A stretch of 64,000 bases of DNA from Molanna angustata (lineage: Eukaryota; Arthropoda; Insecta; Trichoptera; Molannidae). Both the position numbers and the translations under genes were made by a program. The notes beneath the pieces were generated by a model. That model was not told the DNA's origin. It did no database searches and was given only the letters and a program-made list of their open reading frames with translations. The stretch is from contig OY754974.1 of assembly GCA_963576475.1 (NCBI GenBank), positions 10,684,904 through 10,748,903 of the forward strand, read 5' to 3'. Positions 21,079 to 32,803 of the stretch are shown here, piece after piece. Position 1 is the first letter of the stretch; each line of letters starts with the position of its first letter.

Positions 21079-23418
21079 GCGTATTTACGTTTCTGTGTTG
21101 ATTAGGTGGCAAGTACTGCCTCGAATTAGGCACTGGTTTGTAGCGCTAATGCACTTAAAAACTCGTGTTGAATTCGAGGCTCCAAATGCACACGGTTGAA
21201 CGACGCAAACTGCTAATACGTGTTCAATTCGAGGCAATTAATTGAAATATATAACATATCCATGAAGTTCGCGCGCTAATTCATTTCGCTCGCATTTCGT
21301 CTGTCACTATCACATTTGTATGGAGGTATAATACAAAGAAGACTCCTAGGAACATACATTTAACTGATATTTATTTCTTTTTCTACAATTTAAACATTAT
21401 TTGCAACAATATACAACGTAAGTTTGTTTGTTTTTTAAAATAATATTTAGTAGGTGTATTTCTAACACTTATTTTTACAACGTAAGTTTGTTAAGTTTTT
21501 TGCATGATAGTTCTTTTAAGTGTATATCTATTTTTTTTAGATTTAAAACATTATTAGTTATAATTTTTTTTTAATTATATGTATTTAACTGTATTTCTAA
21601 TTATTTTAATTTATCTTCGTGTGTTTTTTGCACAAATCATGGCTATATATTGTCACGTTACGTTATAAATCCTGGTTAGGAATTAGATAAAATTAAATAA
21701 TTTATATTTTTTTTTAAAACTGACACACTGAGTTATTTTGCAAACTAGCAACATTTATCGTTTGACCGCTTAAATAGGATTGTCATTCCGAAAAGGCGCT
21801 TTTTCTTAATAAAATCTTTGTGTTAACGAGTCACAGCCATTTATAAGATGGCGGGTGACGTTATTTAATTAAAAATAGTGAAACGGGGAAATGGGTAAGT
21901 CCTTTCGATATTTTATTACATACAATATTTGTGGTAGATCGTGAATTGATACAGTTTATAAACGTAAATCATTCTTCTTTTCATAGGAAAGTCTAAAGTC
22001 AGATTTCCCATTATTCCCACCCGTTTTATTTTTTGTCCTGTCCGTCGTCGTTTCAAGTCAATTTGATTAACGTACCACGTTTATTTCGTCCTGTTTCGTT
22101 CATGTTTTGTATTGGTACTTGACATCTTGTTTGAACATCTATAATTTATCATGAGACGACTCATATTGATTGTATATCAATTTTTATCGACGAGAATGTA
22201 ACCATGGGAAGTAAAACTTATGAAAAGTTCTATTAAAGATGACTGTGAAAAGAAAATTATAAATTTGGATTTTAACTGAAGATTTACTTTAGGGATGACA
22301 TTGAGAGGATTGATTTCATGTTAATCTATCCAAAAAGGAAATATTTAGAAGATTCGACGTGATATTGAAGTTTGGATTGTTCATATGATGATGCCATTCA
22401 CTATGAAGAAACTCTGTACTAATTGATTACCACAATATAGATTTCAGAATATTAAAAACTCATTCACACTTCATTCATCTCTGAAGGGGTGAATTTTGAT
22501 GTATAAAGTTCACCGTATGAAGAGTGATGATGACGTCCTTGACTCATGCTGGATTTCTTTATTTGTTGTATTTGAAATTAATAAATTATAACATTTAGTA
22601 GGATTTAGATTGAGACGAGCGTAGGTAGAATGATTTTATTTTTGATTGTCTATCGGTGAATTATCAATTTGTGATAAACTTAATATCAATTCTCATACTT
22701 ATTATTAGTTCGGTTTATTTAACATTCCAATATAAAGAGAATTCTCTTTTGACGATTTAATCTTTTGATGTTTTATATTTTCAAGTAATTTACATTCTTA
22801 ATTTTACTTATATTATTTAAGAGTTAACAGCCTTAATATTTTAGTTAATATTCATATCTTTTATTTAAATTATAATAAATTCATTCATGAGATTGAAACT
22901 AGTAAACTTGTACAATACTTAATATTAAAAATAAATGTTAATTTGTTCTTAAAAACTTTGTCTTTATCTCAAGAATCCTTGCAACAAATCTATTTCTTTA
23001 AATTTGATCTTAATTATTATTATAATATTTTTTTTATAAAATTATTTTATTTCTTATTTGGTCTCATTCAAGTTTATGACGAGATAGAACCCCTGAGAGT
23101 CATTGTAAGCACTAGTTATGACAGCAGAGACTTTTGCTTTTCTATCACTGAGCTACTGGTGAACGATGACAGTGGAGTTGGATCCTGTAATAGATCAGGC
23201 TCTCCAAAACCACTGCCTCGCAATATGTTCCATTTACAATAATTAATTGGCTCGAATTGAACACGTATTAGCAGGAATAGTTCGTGTTGCTAAACCGTGT
23301 GCATTTGGAGGACACGTGCCTCGAATTCAACACGAGTTTTTAAGTGCATTAGCGCTACAAACTAGTGCCTAATTCGAGGCAGTACTTGCCTCCTAATCAA
23401 CACGGAAACATAATACGC
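21079..23418. mobile_element. long-TIR DNA transposon with 9-bp target duplication (Mutator-like)
   Basis: Terminal inverted repeats of about 165-180 bp start GCGTATT at both ends. They share long identical blocks such as CAAGTACTGCCTCGAATTAG, GTAGCGCTAATGCACTTAAA and GCTAATACGTGTTCAATTCG. The element lies between exact 9-bp repeats CACCGGGAG (21070-21078 and 23419-23427), inside a LINE reading frame that is continuous across the single site. Long TIRs with a 9-bp duplication point to the Mutator superfamily; Merlin-type elements also make 8-9 bp duplications but have short TIRs. No transposase is visible in the 2.0-kb interior, so it is non-autonomous. It does contain a candidate captured coding segment. 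Confidence 0.75.
21891..23242 (+). CDS. candidate captured two-exon coding segment inside the Mutator-like element
   Basis: The last 170 bp before the right TIR (23073-23242) look like a real exon. They are visibly more GC-rich than the AT-rich sequence to their left and follow a T-rich tract ending in CAAG. They encode VYDEIEPLRVIVSTSYDSRD and, after about 30 more residues, PLPRNMFHLQ and a stop. The exon needs one base from an upstream exon. At 21891 an ATG plus one G stands directly before a consensus donor (GTAAGT, 21895-21900), which gives the right phase and an intron of about 1.2 kb. A different acceptor (TTTTCATAG, to 21986) could instead join the same start to a 27-codon frame. I do not recognise the protein. 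Capture of a host fragment is an inference, and a decayed transposon gene is the alternative. Confidence 0.4.
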
Positions 23419-23427
23419 CACCGGGAG

Positions 23428-23570
23428 TAAAGGAGCTTTGTTCCCGCTGGTAATTCTTCTCTTCATTGTTACATGTTCCTCGTTTTCTTTTGTTATGACC
23501 GAACCCAAGTAGGTGACTTCATCTACTGGTAATACGTATACTCTACATAAATGCAATCAGGGATTGTCAA
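23428..23570 (-). pseudogene. LINE fragment, upstream half, split by the Mutator-like insertion
   Basis: The minus strand encodes YVLPVDEVTYLGSVITKENE followed by an MKRRITSGNKAPLLPV block. This is the RTE region just after the catalytic core, and it continues at 21078 on the far side of the insertion. It shows the target was itself an old retrotransposon. Confidence 0.7.
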
Positions 23571-24124
23571 CTTTGTGAGTAAAAAATCTATGGTATTTTT
23601 ATTATGTATTTCTTTTCTATCCACTTCACTCTACAGTGCAGCGTTGGTATAAGGATAGTTGAGTTTTTTTTTAATAATTTATATAAATGAATTTTACTTT
23701 ATAAAATGAATTCAGGGTATGTCAACCTTTCGAGAAAATAAATAAACACTAACTATATAGTGTGAGCCATAAGCCACTCATTTTAAAATTAATTATTTGG
23801 AAATGAGAAACAAGTTCTTGAATAATTTTGATATGCTGTCACTTTTATATGTACCTACATACCATGTAGTCTGCAGTTCGACAGGTCAATAGCTTGTTAA
23901 TTTATGATTTCATCATAATCAATATGTAAGTAATCTTCCACAAGGTCTCCATAATACCTACTTACATGATAAAAACATGCTAAATATTAAACACAATATT
24001 TCTAGAAAATAATAGAATATATTTCTTAAGGTTAAACCCTTTGTTACAACACCTTTTTAAATAATAATTAATACTTGTCAATTATAAGGGCCTTGTGTTA
24101 TAAAAAAAGGAAAAGAATATTTTA
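23571..24124. other. AT-rich stretch, nothing recognised
   Basis: No supported gene or repeat. Confidence 0.5.
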
Positions 24125-24250
24125 TGAGACGATGCATGTTTGTTGATGACGCGATGGATGAGTGTCAAGATTGTAAAATGTGGGGTTCTAGTCTCTCTGC
24201 CCGTTCCATGAGGTATATGACGTGATGGTGTGTATGGATGTATGTTTTGA
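24125..24250 (+). pseudogene. RTE-like LINE 3' end
   Basis: RRCMFVDDAMDECQDCKMWG is followed in frame by a SSLSAR-type tail and a TGGTGTGTATGGATGTATG repeat. This is the same 3' end as the minus-strand copies at 36.5 and 54.5 kb, here on the plus strand. Confidence 0.65.
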
Positions 24251-24284
24251 CATAAAAATGGTTCGATTCGTACGGTAGGTACTA

Positions 24285-24394
24285 GTGATGAGCAAGTCCT
24301 ATACTGACCTAATACTCATACAAAGACTGAATATGTTACTTCAAGATCGTGTCCATGACTAGCCGGTCTTGATCTTGCATTATTTGCTCATCAT
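24285..24394. mobile_element. possible 110-bp MITE
   Basis: GTGATGAGCAAG at the left is roughly matched by the reverse complement of TTTGCTCATCAT at the right, with TA on both sides. The repeats are short and imperfect, so this is tentative. Confidence 0.35.
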
Positions 24395-24570
24395 TACATA
24401 AGGTTACCTCATTAAATAAGCAGTTGGCCAAACACGATGAATAAATTATTTCTAGATACTTTCTAATTTACTTAACAATAATTATCGTGACTTGGAAGAG
24501 CGAGTTGCATTAAAAATTGAAATGGAAAAATATAAGTATAGCAATTATTTTAAAGAAATACAATACATAT

Positions 24571-25488
24571 TCAAACTGTCGATTCGTTCATGAGAATTTA
24601 ATTCTCTTAATGAAACGACAGGAACATTTTGTACGGTGTAGTGGACTTTTTGCATGCGGAAAATTCTATCTTAGAGGCTTCGTATTACATATATTATGTT
24701 CGTACGTAGCATATAAACATTTTGTGAGATTTCGTGTCTGTGTGTGTCTGTCTCGTCGTCAATTCGCAGAACCCATAATTTCAGAATACATAGATAGTTA
24801 TAGGCCTACAAAACTTTTATACTCAGAATTTTGAATTTTTGTTTCAGTCAGGGGTTATCAAATTTTGAATTTTTACTATGTTTTTACATATATCTCAAAA
24901 ACTATAAAAGATAGAACGCTAAAAATTGGTATGAATATACACAAATACAAAATCAAAACATGTTTTTTCAAAAAAGTTTATTAAACATTTTTTATTATGA
25001 AAAAATAATATGATTAATTTTTTTGATAAACTGCCTATATTTCCAAAGTTTTTTAAAATATCGAAAAAAGCCGCTAGATCTCAACTCGAAAATTTAATTT
25101 TCTATAAAAAATATGCATCATGTAGTAGTTCCTACATCTCGAAATTTTCTAACCACTTTTATAAAATTTGATTTTAGTGACGAGATCTTTCATACAATTT
25201 GTATGGCAGTATACACTGCACAATAACTACGGGGACTCAATAGTTGGTTACTTAATTTCCAAACATACATACATACCATCATGTTGTTATCATATTCTGG
25301 GTAGGAAAAAAGTGCTGACTTCATTACTATCCTATCTTGACATACATAGCTACATGTTTTATTTAGAAAACAAAATATCTTTATATAATTATTAATTTGT
25401 GTTTATGTGTTAATAGTTTGATACGTATTCTTCAATTATACATACCATCGCAATCGACAGCCGGATCTCATGTGTTACATGCAACTAG
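24571..25488 (+). mobile_element. Helentron-associated element, copy D
   Basis: It starts TCAAACTGTCGATTCG with a palindrome (GAGAATTTAATTCTC) just inside. It ends with a subterminal CAATCGACAGCCGGA, the CATGT/ACATG hairpin and CTAG-T, and it aligns with copies A and B for most of its length. Only a short TGTGTC remains of the TG core. The base before TC is T here, which fits insertion into TT as described for Helentrons. Confidence 0.62.
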
Positions 25489-26040
25489 TTATTACAAAAA
25501 CATAGTATAAACCACAAATGAGTTATTTTACTACCCAATTCCTACAAATTTATATCCTATCATTTTCTTTATAATATCTAAAACAAATTAATTTGTTAAT
25601 CAACCCTGCACAAATATACAAACATTATAACAACTGGGTGATGTGATAAACAAGCTAGGTACGTCCATCGTCCATTCGTGAGAATTATTTAATACAATCA
25701 AGAATTATTAGCATCTTAATTGTTATAAATACTTACACAATGTACTTATCTGCAAATATGCATAATTGTTATAATAATTTAATAACTACTCAGAATATAT
25801 CCTTTATATATTATTTTCTAGTGATGACAATTAAAACTTGTATGTTTTAATCAGATATATACATATATGAGTCGATCTTTGGTCTTTAAAATTATTATGT
25901 TGATTTTTTAAGGGGTTGTGTTGATTACATATTATTATTTCTAGTTTTTATAATAGAAATAAATTTAGCGTTAACAATGAATTATCTGATGGTTGATAAT
26001 GAGTTATCTTCTGTGGATTTAACTTATAGTTATGAGCATT
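25489..26040. other. AT-rich stretch, nothing recognised
   Basis: No supported feature. Confidence 0.5.
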
Positions 26041-26044
26041 TGAT

Positions 26045-26483
26045 TTTAAAATAACTTCAAAATATTTGGATTGTTTTTATGGCTTGTGAAGATTTTAGTA
26101 TTGGCCACGTCACCATGATAACGCAAGCTCACACAGCGCTCGTCATACTATTCAGTATTTGAAGCAGGAAAACGTAGAAATTCTTGACCATCCTCCATAC
26201 AGTCCTGATCTAAGCCCTAACGATTTCTTTACATTTCATAAAATTAAGAAAAATCTTCGCGTTCAAAGGTTCCAGTTCAGTGAAGAAGCAGTCGACGCTT
26301 TCAAGACAGCCATATTGAACACCCCTACTTTGGAGTGGAATAAATGTTTTAATAACTGGTTCGAGCGAATGGAAAAGTGTATTAAACTACGTGGTGAATA
26401 CTTTGAAAAACAATAAAAGATACTATAAGATTATAGTAGTGTTATTTTCTTCAAACGACAAAACTTAAAAGGCATACCTCGTA
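26045..26483 (+). pseudogene. mariner transposase, C-terminal part with 3' TIR
   Basis: The sequence reads HHDNAS (second catalytic region) before a stop. An 85-codon frame then contains ILDHPPYSPDLSPNDFFTFH, carrying the last catalytic aspartate of the mariner DD34D triad, and the C-terminal NWFERMEKCIKLRGEYFEKQ. The 3' end AACTTAAAAGGCATACCTCG looks like a mariner terminal repeat. The 5' half and left TIR are missing. It belongs to a different subfamily from the copy at 19.6 kb, though both TIRs begin (TA)CGAGG. Confidence 0.85.
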
Positions 26484-26654
26484 TTAAGCATTCTACTCTA
26501 ATTTCAACTTCCCACGCTGATGAATTGGTGGATCGCATACTGGTTCACACACATACGCACACCCTCACCCTCAGACACACTCACACAAACAGACACACAC
26601 ATGGTTGCATTTTGTAAACTGAACATTTATCTCATTTATTATTTTTTTTATGTG

Positions 26655-27015
26655 TTCCTGAGGGAGTGTATGAATGCATTAGTTGATCCTTTAGTAGCAT
26701 TGTTTAATAGGTCTCTGAACGAAGGTCGATTTCTGGGTGTTTGGAAGTCAGGTTTTATCACACCCTTATTTAAGAAGGGAGATTTCTCATTAATTACCAA
26801 CTACAGACCCATATGTATTTTGTCATCAATCCCTAAAATGTACGAGTCAATCATACTTTCTCGGATATCACATTCGATCAATATTGTCATAACATCTAGA
26901 CAACACGGCTTTGTGCCGGCGAGGTCTACCCAAACCAACTTGCTCGAGTATCTTGACTACATATTACGGAAGTTTCGGAGGGACATCAGGTGTATGCTAT
27001 ATATACTGACATTTC
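26655..27015 (+). pseudogene. LINE reverse transcriptase fragment
   Basis: The frame carries VDPLVALFNRSLNEGRFLGV, WKSGFITPLFKKGDFSLITN with YRPICILSSIPKMYE, and RQHGFVPARSTQTNLLEY. These are the fingers and palm blocks 1-2a of CR1/Jockey-group enzymes. The sequence is lost before the catalytic YADD. The start of the open frame (26520-26650) is CA-rich low-complexity sequence, not protein. Confidence 0.75.
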
Positions 27016-27689
27016 TGACATGTACATGAAAGAATTCTGTGCATAATTTCTGCCACAAATGGGAAGTTTGCTGTAATTTTTATTTTCTAATTTGCCTCGT
27101 CGGGATGTTGAAGGGAATTTCGGTAAGAAGTGCATCGGTGTCAATAACACTGTTAACTATTTTGTGCAAGATTGTCATGTCAAACACAGGTCGCCTGTTT
27201 TTCAGACATAAAGTTTTTCAGGCGTATTTGGAAAGAGACAGGTCACTATGATGCTGTCGGTTCCTGCAGTCTTGATGCTTTAATGATTTAAATATATCAT
27301 GTAAAGACACTGCAACGATATGACACAAATCAAGATGCGTGAATTCGTACAAAAAAGTTTTTATAGTTTTCATGTTTATCCGTGCGACACGATGAAAATT
27401 GCATGATATATTTTTTTTTATCCTTACGTAGAAAAAATACGTCGTTTCTAAAACCCAAGTTGAATAAAGCCAAGATTGAAACACAAAGACAATTTGAACA
27501 ATCTGATTTTTATTTACTAACACGAGCAAATATCTGCACATATGGTACAAAGGATTTACTGTTGGCTCAAATAAATAAAAGTATTTTTTTTGTCAGAAAA
27601 AAAACTTAAATCCAAATAGGTAGAGGTCTTATCAACCCTCTTCTCTGAATACACATAACAAGCAAATTTATTTATAGTATACAGATCTA
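27016..27689. other. AT-rich stretch, nothing recognised
   Basis: Several short frames occur on both strands, but none has a recognisable motif. Confidence 0.45.
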
Positions 27690-27850
27690 GGTCTTAGTAA
27701 AATATCTACGCGCTCTTTATAGTACCTACGCTCAATTTTTTGGAGGCGAGTTTCACCTTCGCTTCGATAGTGTAATTGGTTCTTTATAGATACTCCAAGT
27801 AGGTCGATAGGGCTGCTGTTAGGTAGGGTGCTTCCGTTGAAAGACACTTA
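27690..27850 (-). pseudogene. LINE reverse transcriptase thumb fragment
   Basis: The minus strand reads FNGSTLPNSSPIDLLGVSIK then LQKIERRYYKERVDILLRP. The LLG-type block follows the catalytic core in LINE enzymes. Confidence 0.5.
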
Positions 27851-27884
27851 CAATTCATTAGGGTTTCTCTTCGCAGAAATTAGA

Positions 27885-27990
27885 CAGGCTAAATAAAGCA
27901 AAAATGCTTGTACTATAGGTGAACGAAATCGGCCGTGACAGGATTTAAACTTGTGATTGCTGGATTACAAACCCAAAAGGCTAACCAAAT
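27885..27990 (-). mobile_element. decayed SINE copy
   Basis: On the minus strand the B-box region and the TTCGTTCACCTATAGTACAA body segment of the Thr-like SINE are recognisable, with the head decayed. Confidence 0.5.
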
Positions 27991-28622
27991 ATTTTTGAGA
28001 TAAAAACCTAATAACTCATAATAATTGGTTTTTATCTCAAAAAAAAAACTCATAAAAACCTAATAACTCATAAATTACCTATATATTATTATTATTGAAA
28101 CTGCAGACAGAAAAAGAATCGTATCACTAGAGTGGCTATAACCTTAAAATATAAAACTAAAGTGAAAAAAAAAACGTTTGGTCAAAGAAACTTTTTTTAT
28201 CAAGCATCTTCCCGAAAACCTTAGAACAATTTCTTTATTCACGTGATTCAAAAAGAAAATTAAAAAATTCGTTCTTACAGAAGCAAAACTTGAAAATCCG
28301 TATTACTCATTTTTAAGTTATTTCTGATATAACAGTTTTACATATTTCTGAGCTGTGTACTATGAAAACCTGAATTGCTGTTTTGTACTATGTATAATGT
28401 ATAATATGTATTTATCACAATAATTGTGCTATTAACTTGGATAGGTTCTACACTACCAAATGGGTGCCATGCAATTGTATATTTGTGAATAATGTCGCAC
28501 TAATTGTGTAAAATTGCCAACCTCGAAACAGGCGTAGTCCTAGTGAGGTTGGGGATTATGTGTTAATAGTAAGTCAATATTAAATGTCAAGATCAAAATA
28601 AAAAATAAAATAAAAAATATTC
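27991..28622. other. AT-rich stretch with one small inverted repeat
   Basis: A short inverted repeat around TTTGAGATAAAAACC (27993-28045) surrounds ATAATAATTGG. No gene was recognised. Confidence 0.4.
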
Positions 28623-28829
28623 AAGACTGGGATGGGCAAACAGACGATCGCGGTCGATCGCAAACGGTTTATAGGATCGATCTATCGATCGGATTTGAAA
28701 TATTTTATGTTTTGAAAACAAAAGCAAGCACTGCATCGAATTATAATAAATTCGAAACAGAAGTGGAAAACATTCCGATAGTTTTCAATATATTTTTTTT
28801 CCTTTTCCTCTTTTTTTTAGATCTATGAT

Positions 28830-29060
28830 CTGTTTTTACAGGTTCTGGGACGAGGATGTCCAGCTCTCCCTCCATCTCTTTGATGATCTTCCCGGTGGTC
28901 GGCATCCCTTTGGTATTTCGCGCATTACAATCTTTGGCAGCCTTTCTGGATTCATCCTTTTAACATGATCTCTCCAGTATGGTCTTCTTTGCCTGCTCCA
29001 CCTTACAATATCCTCCACATTGCAGGTTCTGCGGATCTCTTCATTGGGGATTCAGTCTCT
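28830..29060 (-). pseudogene. LINE C-terminal fragment
   Basis: The minus strand encodes MEDIVRWSRQRRPYWRDHVK, RMNPERLPKIVMREIPKG and RPPGRSSKRWRESW, the basic C-terminal tail block of RTE/Jockey-type proteins. Confidence 0.6.
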
Positions 29061-29529
29061 GAGGGTTCTGACTTTCTGACTTATGAAAATAAAGGAACGT
29101 TGTTACTTTCATAATTTATCCATTTTCCATTGAGGATGTTGAAATACAGTTATAACTGCTTCTGAAATATCGAATACTTTTGACATAGAGTTGCTTTCTC
29201 TTGAAGACGAGATGATGCAGATGATTTTACATATACACCTTAAGGCTAGGGCTACAGGTTTTGGTCTCATTTAATCCAAGAAAAATACCAAAATCTAAAA
29301 CGAATTGTTTGAGTCAATTATTTGAATTATTTGTACAAATTTGATTTTTCTTAGATGAAAATAATTAAGTTAAAATACCGCATTCGGCTTACTGACGAAA
29401 GTAAATACGTGCCTTCCTACGAGAAATTTGCGGAAAACACGCAGTGCCATTCATCGACCATTTTTATTACAAATAATACCTATGTAGGTAGAGAATGGGA
29501 GACAATCGATTACTCAAAATTGTCTCCAA

Positions 29530-29640
29530 GGATGTCCCGGAAAGTCGTAGAGCAAGGGGGAGACCAGCAAAACGATGGAATGACAGCTAGAAATCCAGAT
29601 CACTAGAGGCAGTCTCCGATTAAAAAAAAGGACTTCGGCC
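29530..29640 (+). pseudogene. LINE C-terminal scrap
   Basis: In one frame the plus strand reads RARGRPAKRWNDS, the RGRP-RW motif of LINE tails. The 83-residue frame overlapping it is in a different phase and has no motif. Confidence 0.45.
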
Positions 29641-29939
29641 TAAAACCAGAGGAAGAAGAAAAATACCTAGATACAAAAAAAATTCCGCTTCCGAATCGAT
29701 CGCTTGTCGTGCAGTTATATTGTTGTAGACCGCCCCCGATGGTGAAGTCTGCCCACCCCTGATTTAAGATGTAATTTTGTGTGTAATTTTCCCGACTCTT
29801 ACGGAACACCCTAAAACGAAATAATAGTAAAGAGTGTAAGCACTATTCCAAGCAGGTGCCTCAAATGTGATGTATTAACTGCAATAATCAAAATAAAAAA
29901 TGTGTAAATCCATACCCGATATTCGGACCTGTGCAAGTA

Positions 29940-30310
29940 AAATGAGCTTGGAGAATACGACGCAATGATGAGATCTACAATATTTATAATGAGCCCAACA
30001 TTACAAAGGTGATAAAAATAGGGAGGCTGCAATGGGCAGGTCACGTGGAAAAAAGGGGCGATGAAAGAGTGCCAAAAAGGCACACAAAAAGAGTCCTGCA
30101 CACAAAGCCACAAGCTTGACGTTGGTAGAAGAAGTGTTGGTAGACCCAAGCTTCGATGGCTGGATGGCGTGCAGCGGGATGTGGAGGCTGTTGGTGTAAG
30201 GAACTGGAGGGAAGCATGCCAGGATAGAGAGAGATGGCGAGGAATGCTGGAGGAGGCCAAGGCCCGCAATGGGCGGTGGAGCCATTAATGATGATGATGA
30301 TTATGATTAT
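29940..30310 (+). pseudogene. RTE-like LINE C-terminal fragment with GAT-repeat tail
   Basis: IGRLQWAGHVEKRGDERVPK is followed, after frame shifts, by GRRSVGRPKLRWLDGVQRDV and NWREACQDRERWRGMLEEAK, then a stop and an ATGATGATGATTATGATTAT microsatellite. A 3' trinucleotide repeat is common in RTE elements. Confidence 0.7.
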
Positions 30311-30819
30311 AAAATCCATACCCCTTCAGTCATTCCATCTCTCCATTTGTATCTGGTGTAATCGTATGCAAGTACGTAGTATAATCGCCTACTAACAATA
30401 TATAACGCGAATAAAAATCCCGTTTCGTTTTATTTGACGGAATATGGTAGAGAGAATAGAGGGACTTCGAAGAGTAGAGGAACTTCAATGATGCCGTAAA
30501 GATATTTTGATGGGATAAACGTAATTACGAAACTTTGTTATGAGTTTTCGCTCACAACGGAGGCTGGATATTTTTTTTTACCGACAAAATTTATGGAGAA
30601 TTTTCTCAAATATAAATCACTGGAAACCGCACATTTTCACTTTTATGTGCGCTAAAACAGTACCTACCGTGAAACGTGACATATGTAAACGGTGTATCGT
30701 GATCAATACATATAATTTTTAAATGTTCGTCTGTTACTGTACAAACATGGTGGGTATAGTAACAGCATGACAAACTTGGAAACATTGTTGTTATTAGTCG
30801 AATTTTCAGCAAATATCTT
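30311..30819. other. unclassified stretch
   Basis: No supported feature was found. Confidence 0.4.
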
Positions 30820-31205
30820 GAATTTTTTATTTATTTATACATATTCTTGTACACAATATAAACAAATTAAATTGTACACTGGCGGGCTTATTGCCATTAG
30901 GCAATTTCTTCCAACCAACCAGATTACAAAGTATGACATTGTGTATGTACAACAGCAAAAGAATAAGAGTAAAAGAAAACAAAGAAAATACATAAAACAC
31001 TTAAATACTATTAAAACAAAAAAAAGAAATAATAATTCATAGAAAGAAAAAAAGATAGGGTAAGGATAGAAGAGAAAATCGGGATCAGGTGTTCAAGGAT
31101 AAATATTCCTTCTTTTTTCTTGAAAATACAATGTGAGTTAGACGACGCAATATCCGGACTTAGGCTATTCCATAATCTTGCTGTTTGTACTATTGCTTGA
31201 ATAGT
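30820..31205 (-). mobile_element. CR1-like LINE 3' end
   Basis: The minus strand reads VQTARLWNSLSPDIASSNSH, the usual last block of CR1/Jockey-group proteins. A noncoding tail containing GGCAATAAGCCCGCCAGTGT follows, then an AATAAATAAA end. The same 20-base tail motif recurs at about 62.76 kb, so this is a repeated family in the window. Confidence 0.6.
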
Positions 31206-32803
31206 ACATGTGCAAATCGTTCTCCACTCTATCTAAAATTGTCATGTTATTTGCCGGTACAGTCAGATAAATCTGGAAAATCGTTTTGTAAGTTACAAAT
31301 GTAAAAAATCTGTAACTTGGTCTTAGTATAGTTACAAACGAAAAAAGCTGGTTAATATAATAACAGATAGATAAACTTGGTTATATATTTGATATACTAT
31401 CTGATGGATAAGCATGAAAAAACCTTCGAACTCTTTTAATATTTCATTAATAATAATACATAGTTATAGTGTAAACTTCTTTGTACCCTGTGTGTGTGAC
31501 GAGTTTGTTGCCGACTGGCAATTTCTTCCAACAAACGATGGACAGCACCAGATTTCATATCTTCATATCGTGATGCTCAATCAGCCTCGTGGAACCCGCC
31601 CTTGCGGTAGATCGCCTAAAAGATTGAGGGATAGCAGGGAGTCCACTTGGCAGAAGAAGCAGACCTCTTAAAAAAGACGCATTCGTTAAAATATTTCACA
31701 ATAGGAACCTACGTCATTAGAATATGGAAATAAACAGAACTCAACATATTCCAATAAATCTTTAGAATACCAAAACAATCTAGTCCAAGAGATAGCAACG
31801 TTTTCGATTAATCATTTTTAATTGCCTATTTTTGACTCCTTTTTAGGTATTGATTATAGGTATGTAAACAACCACTCCCAGGTGCCAGACTCACATTTTT
31901 CATACATACTTACCTATATTCAATAAGGAAGAAAATATAAAAAAACATCCATTAAAAATGAATTGTATTTAGACGTTGCTATCTCTTAGACAAATAACAC
32001 GATTGATTTTAATGTTTTTTTAGTGTGTGATTTTTAATGTTTTAAATTTAGAACGTACTTAGTTTTAAAATTTGACATCTACATATTTTCATACATTGGT
32101 ACTAAAATGCTATTTAAGTTGTTGACCATTCAGACTTATTTTTTTATTTTTTTTTTACTTTATGACTATTTTGTTACAAGTAGTTTAAAATATATAGATC
32201 TTCGTTGGAGAGAGAAATTCTGTGTTTCAATCATTTGCATTTGTGTTCTACTATTTGTGTACTTGTATCAATATATTTGTTTATTCGTATCAATCTGTTT
32301 ATATTCAAATACCAATTATTTTTAAAAATAACTTCATTAATATATTGTATTTTTCACTTCTCGTTATAATATGTTTTTGTTTTGTTTTATTGTTTTTTTA
32401 TTATTATTATTTCATTCATTTAATGTTGTATGACATTTCTTTAAAATAATGAATAGGCATCGCTATTACAATGTCATATATTATATTTTCATAAATAAAA
32501 ACATCAATATAAGATCACAAAAAACGGAATAAATTTCCCGTCGTATGTGGCAAGTGTCACCTGTACAGTAATAACATAGGATAAAAAATTTGATATGGGT
32601 CGGGAACTGAATTCTCTAGAGATTTTTCATCTTTCACGGAGCGAAAAAACGTTTTGATTTTCAAAAGATTTATTTTTCAGCGTGATAATATATGAAACTC
32701 CTACCTGTTATCAAAATATTTTTAGAGATATTTCTACCGCGACATTAAAGTAGTTTATTTGATGACATTCGATATGTTTTAGTTCGGGCATCCATGTTTT
32801 TTT
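31206..32803. other. long AT-rich stretch with one LINE scrap
   Basis: Only a scrap at about 31585-31671 (PRGTRPCGRSPKRLRDS) resembles a LINE C-terminal motif. The rest, including T-rich frames at 32107-32450, shows no motif. Confidence 0.4.

Larger units (their letters stand above)
28623..29761. mobile_element. possible non-autonomous hAT element, composite
   Basis: The left end CTGGGATGGGCAAAC and the reverse complement of the right end, CAGGGGTGGGCAGAC, resemble the CAGGGGTGGGCAA ends of many hAT transposons. I could not identify an 8-bp target duplication. The interior holds LINE scraps and no transposase. It could be chance pairing of two single ends. Confidence 0.35.

Noticed and set aside
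26520..26650. N-terminal extension of the 26.5-kb LINE frame
   Set aside because: CA-rich low-complexity sequence preceding the real reverse transcriptase motifs.
28623..29761. Confident hAT transposon
   Set aside because: End motifs are suggestive, but I found no 8-bp duplication and no transposase, so it is listed only at low confidence.
29811..30319. Minus-strand frames of 92-152 codons
   Set aside because: Antisense to an RTE-like fragment with clear sense-strand motifs.
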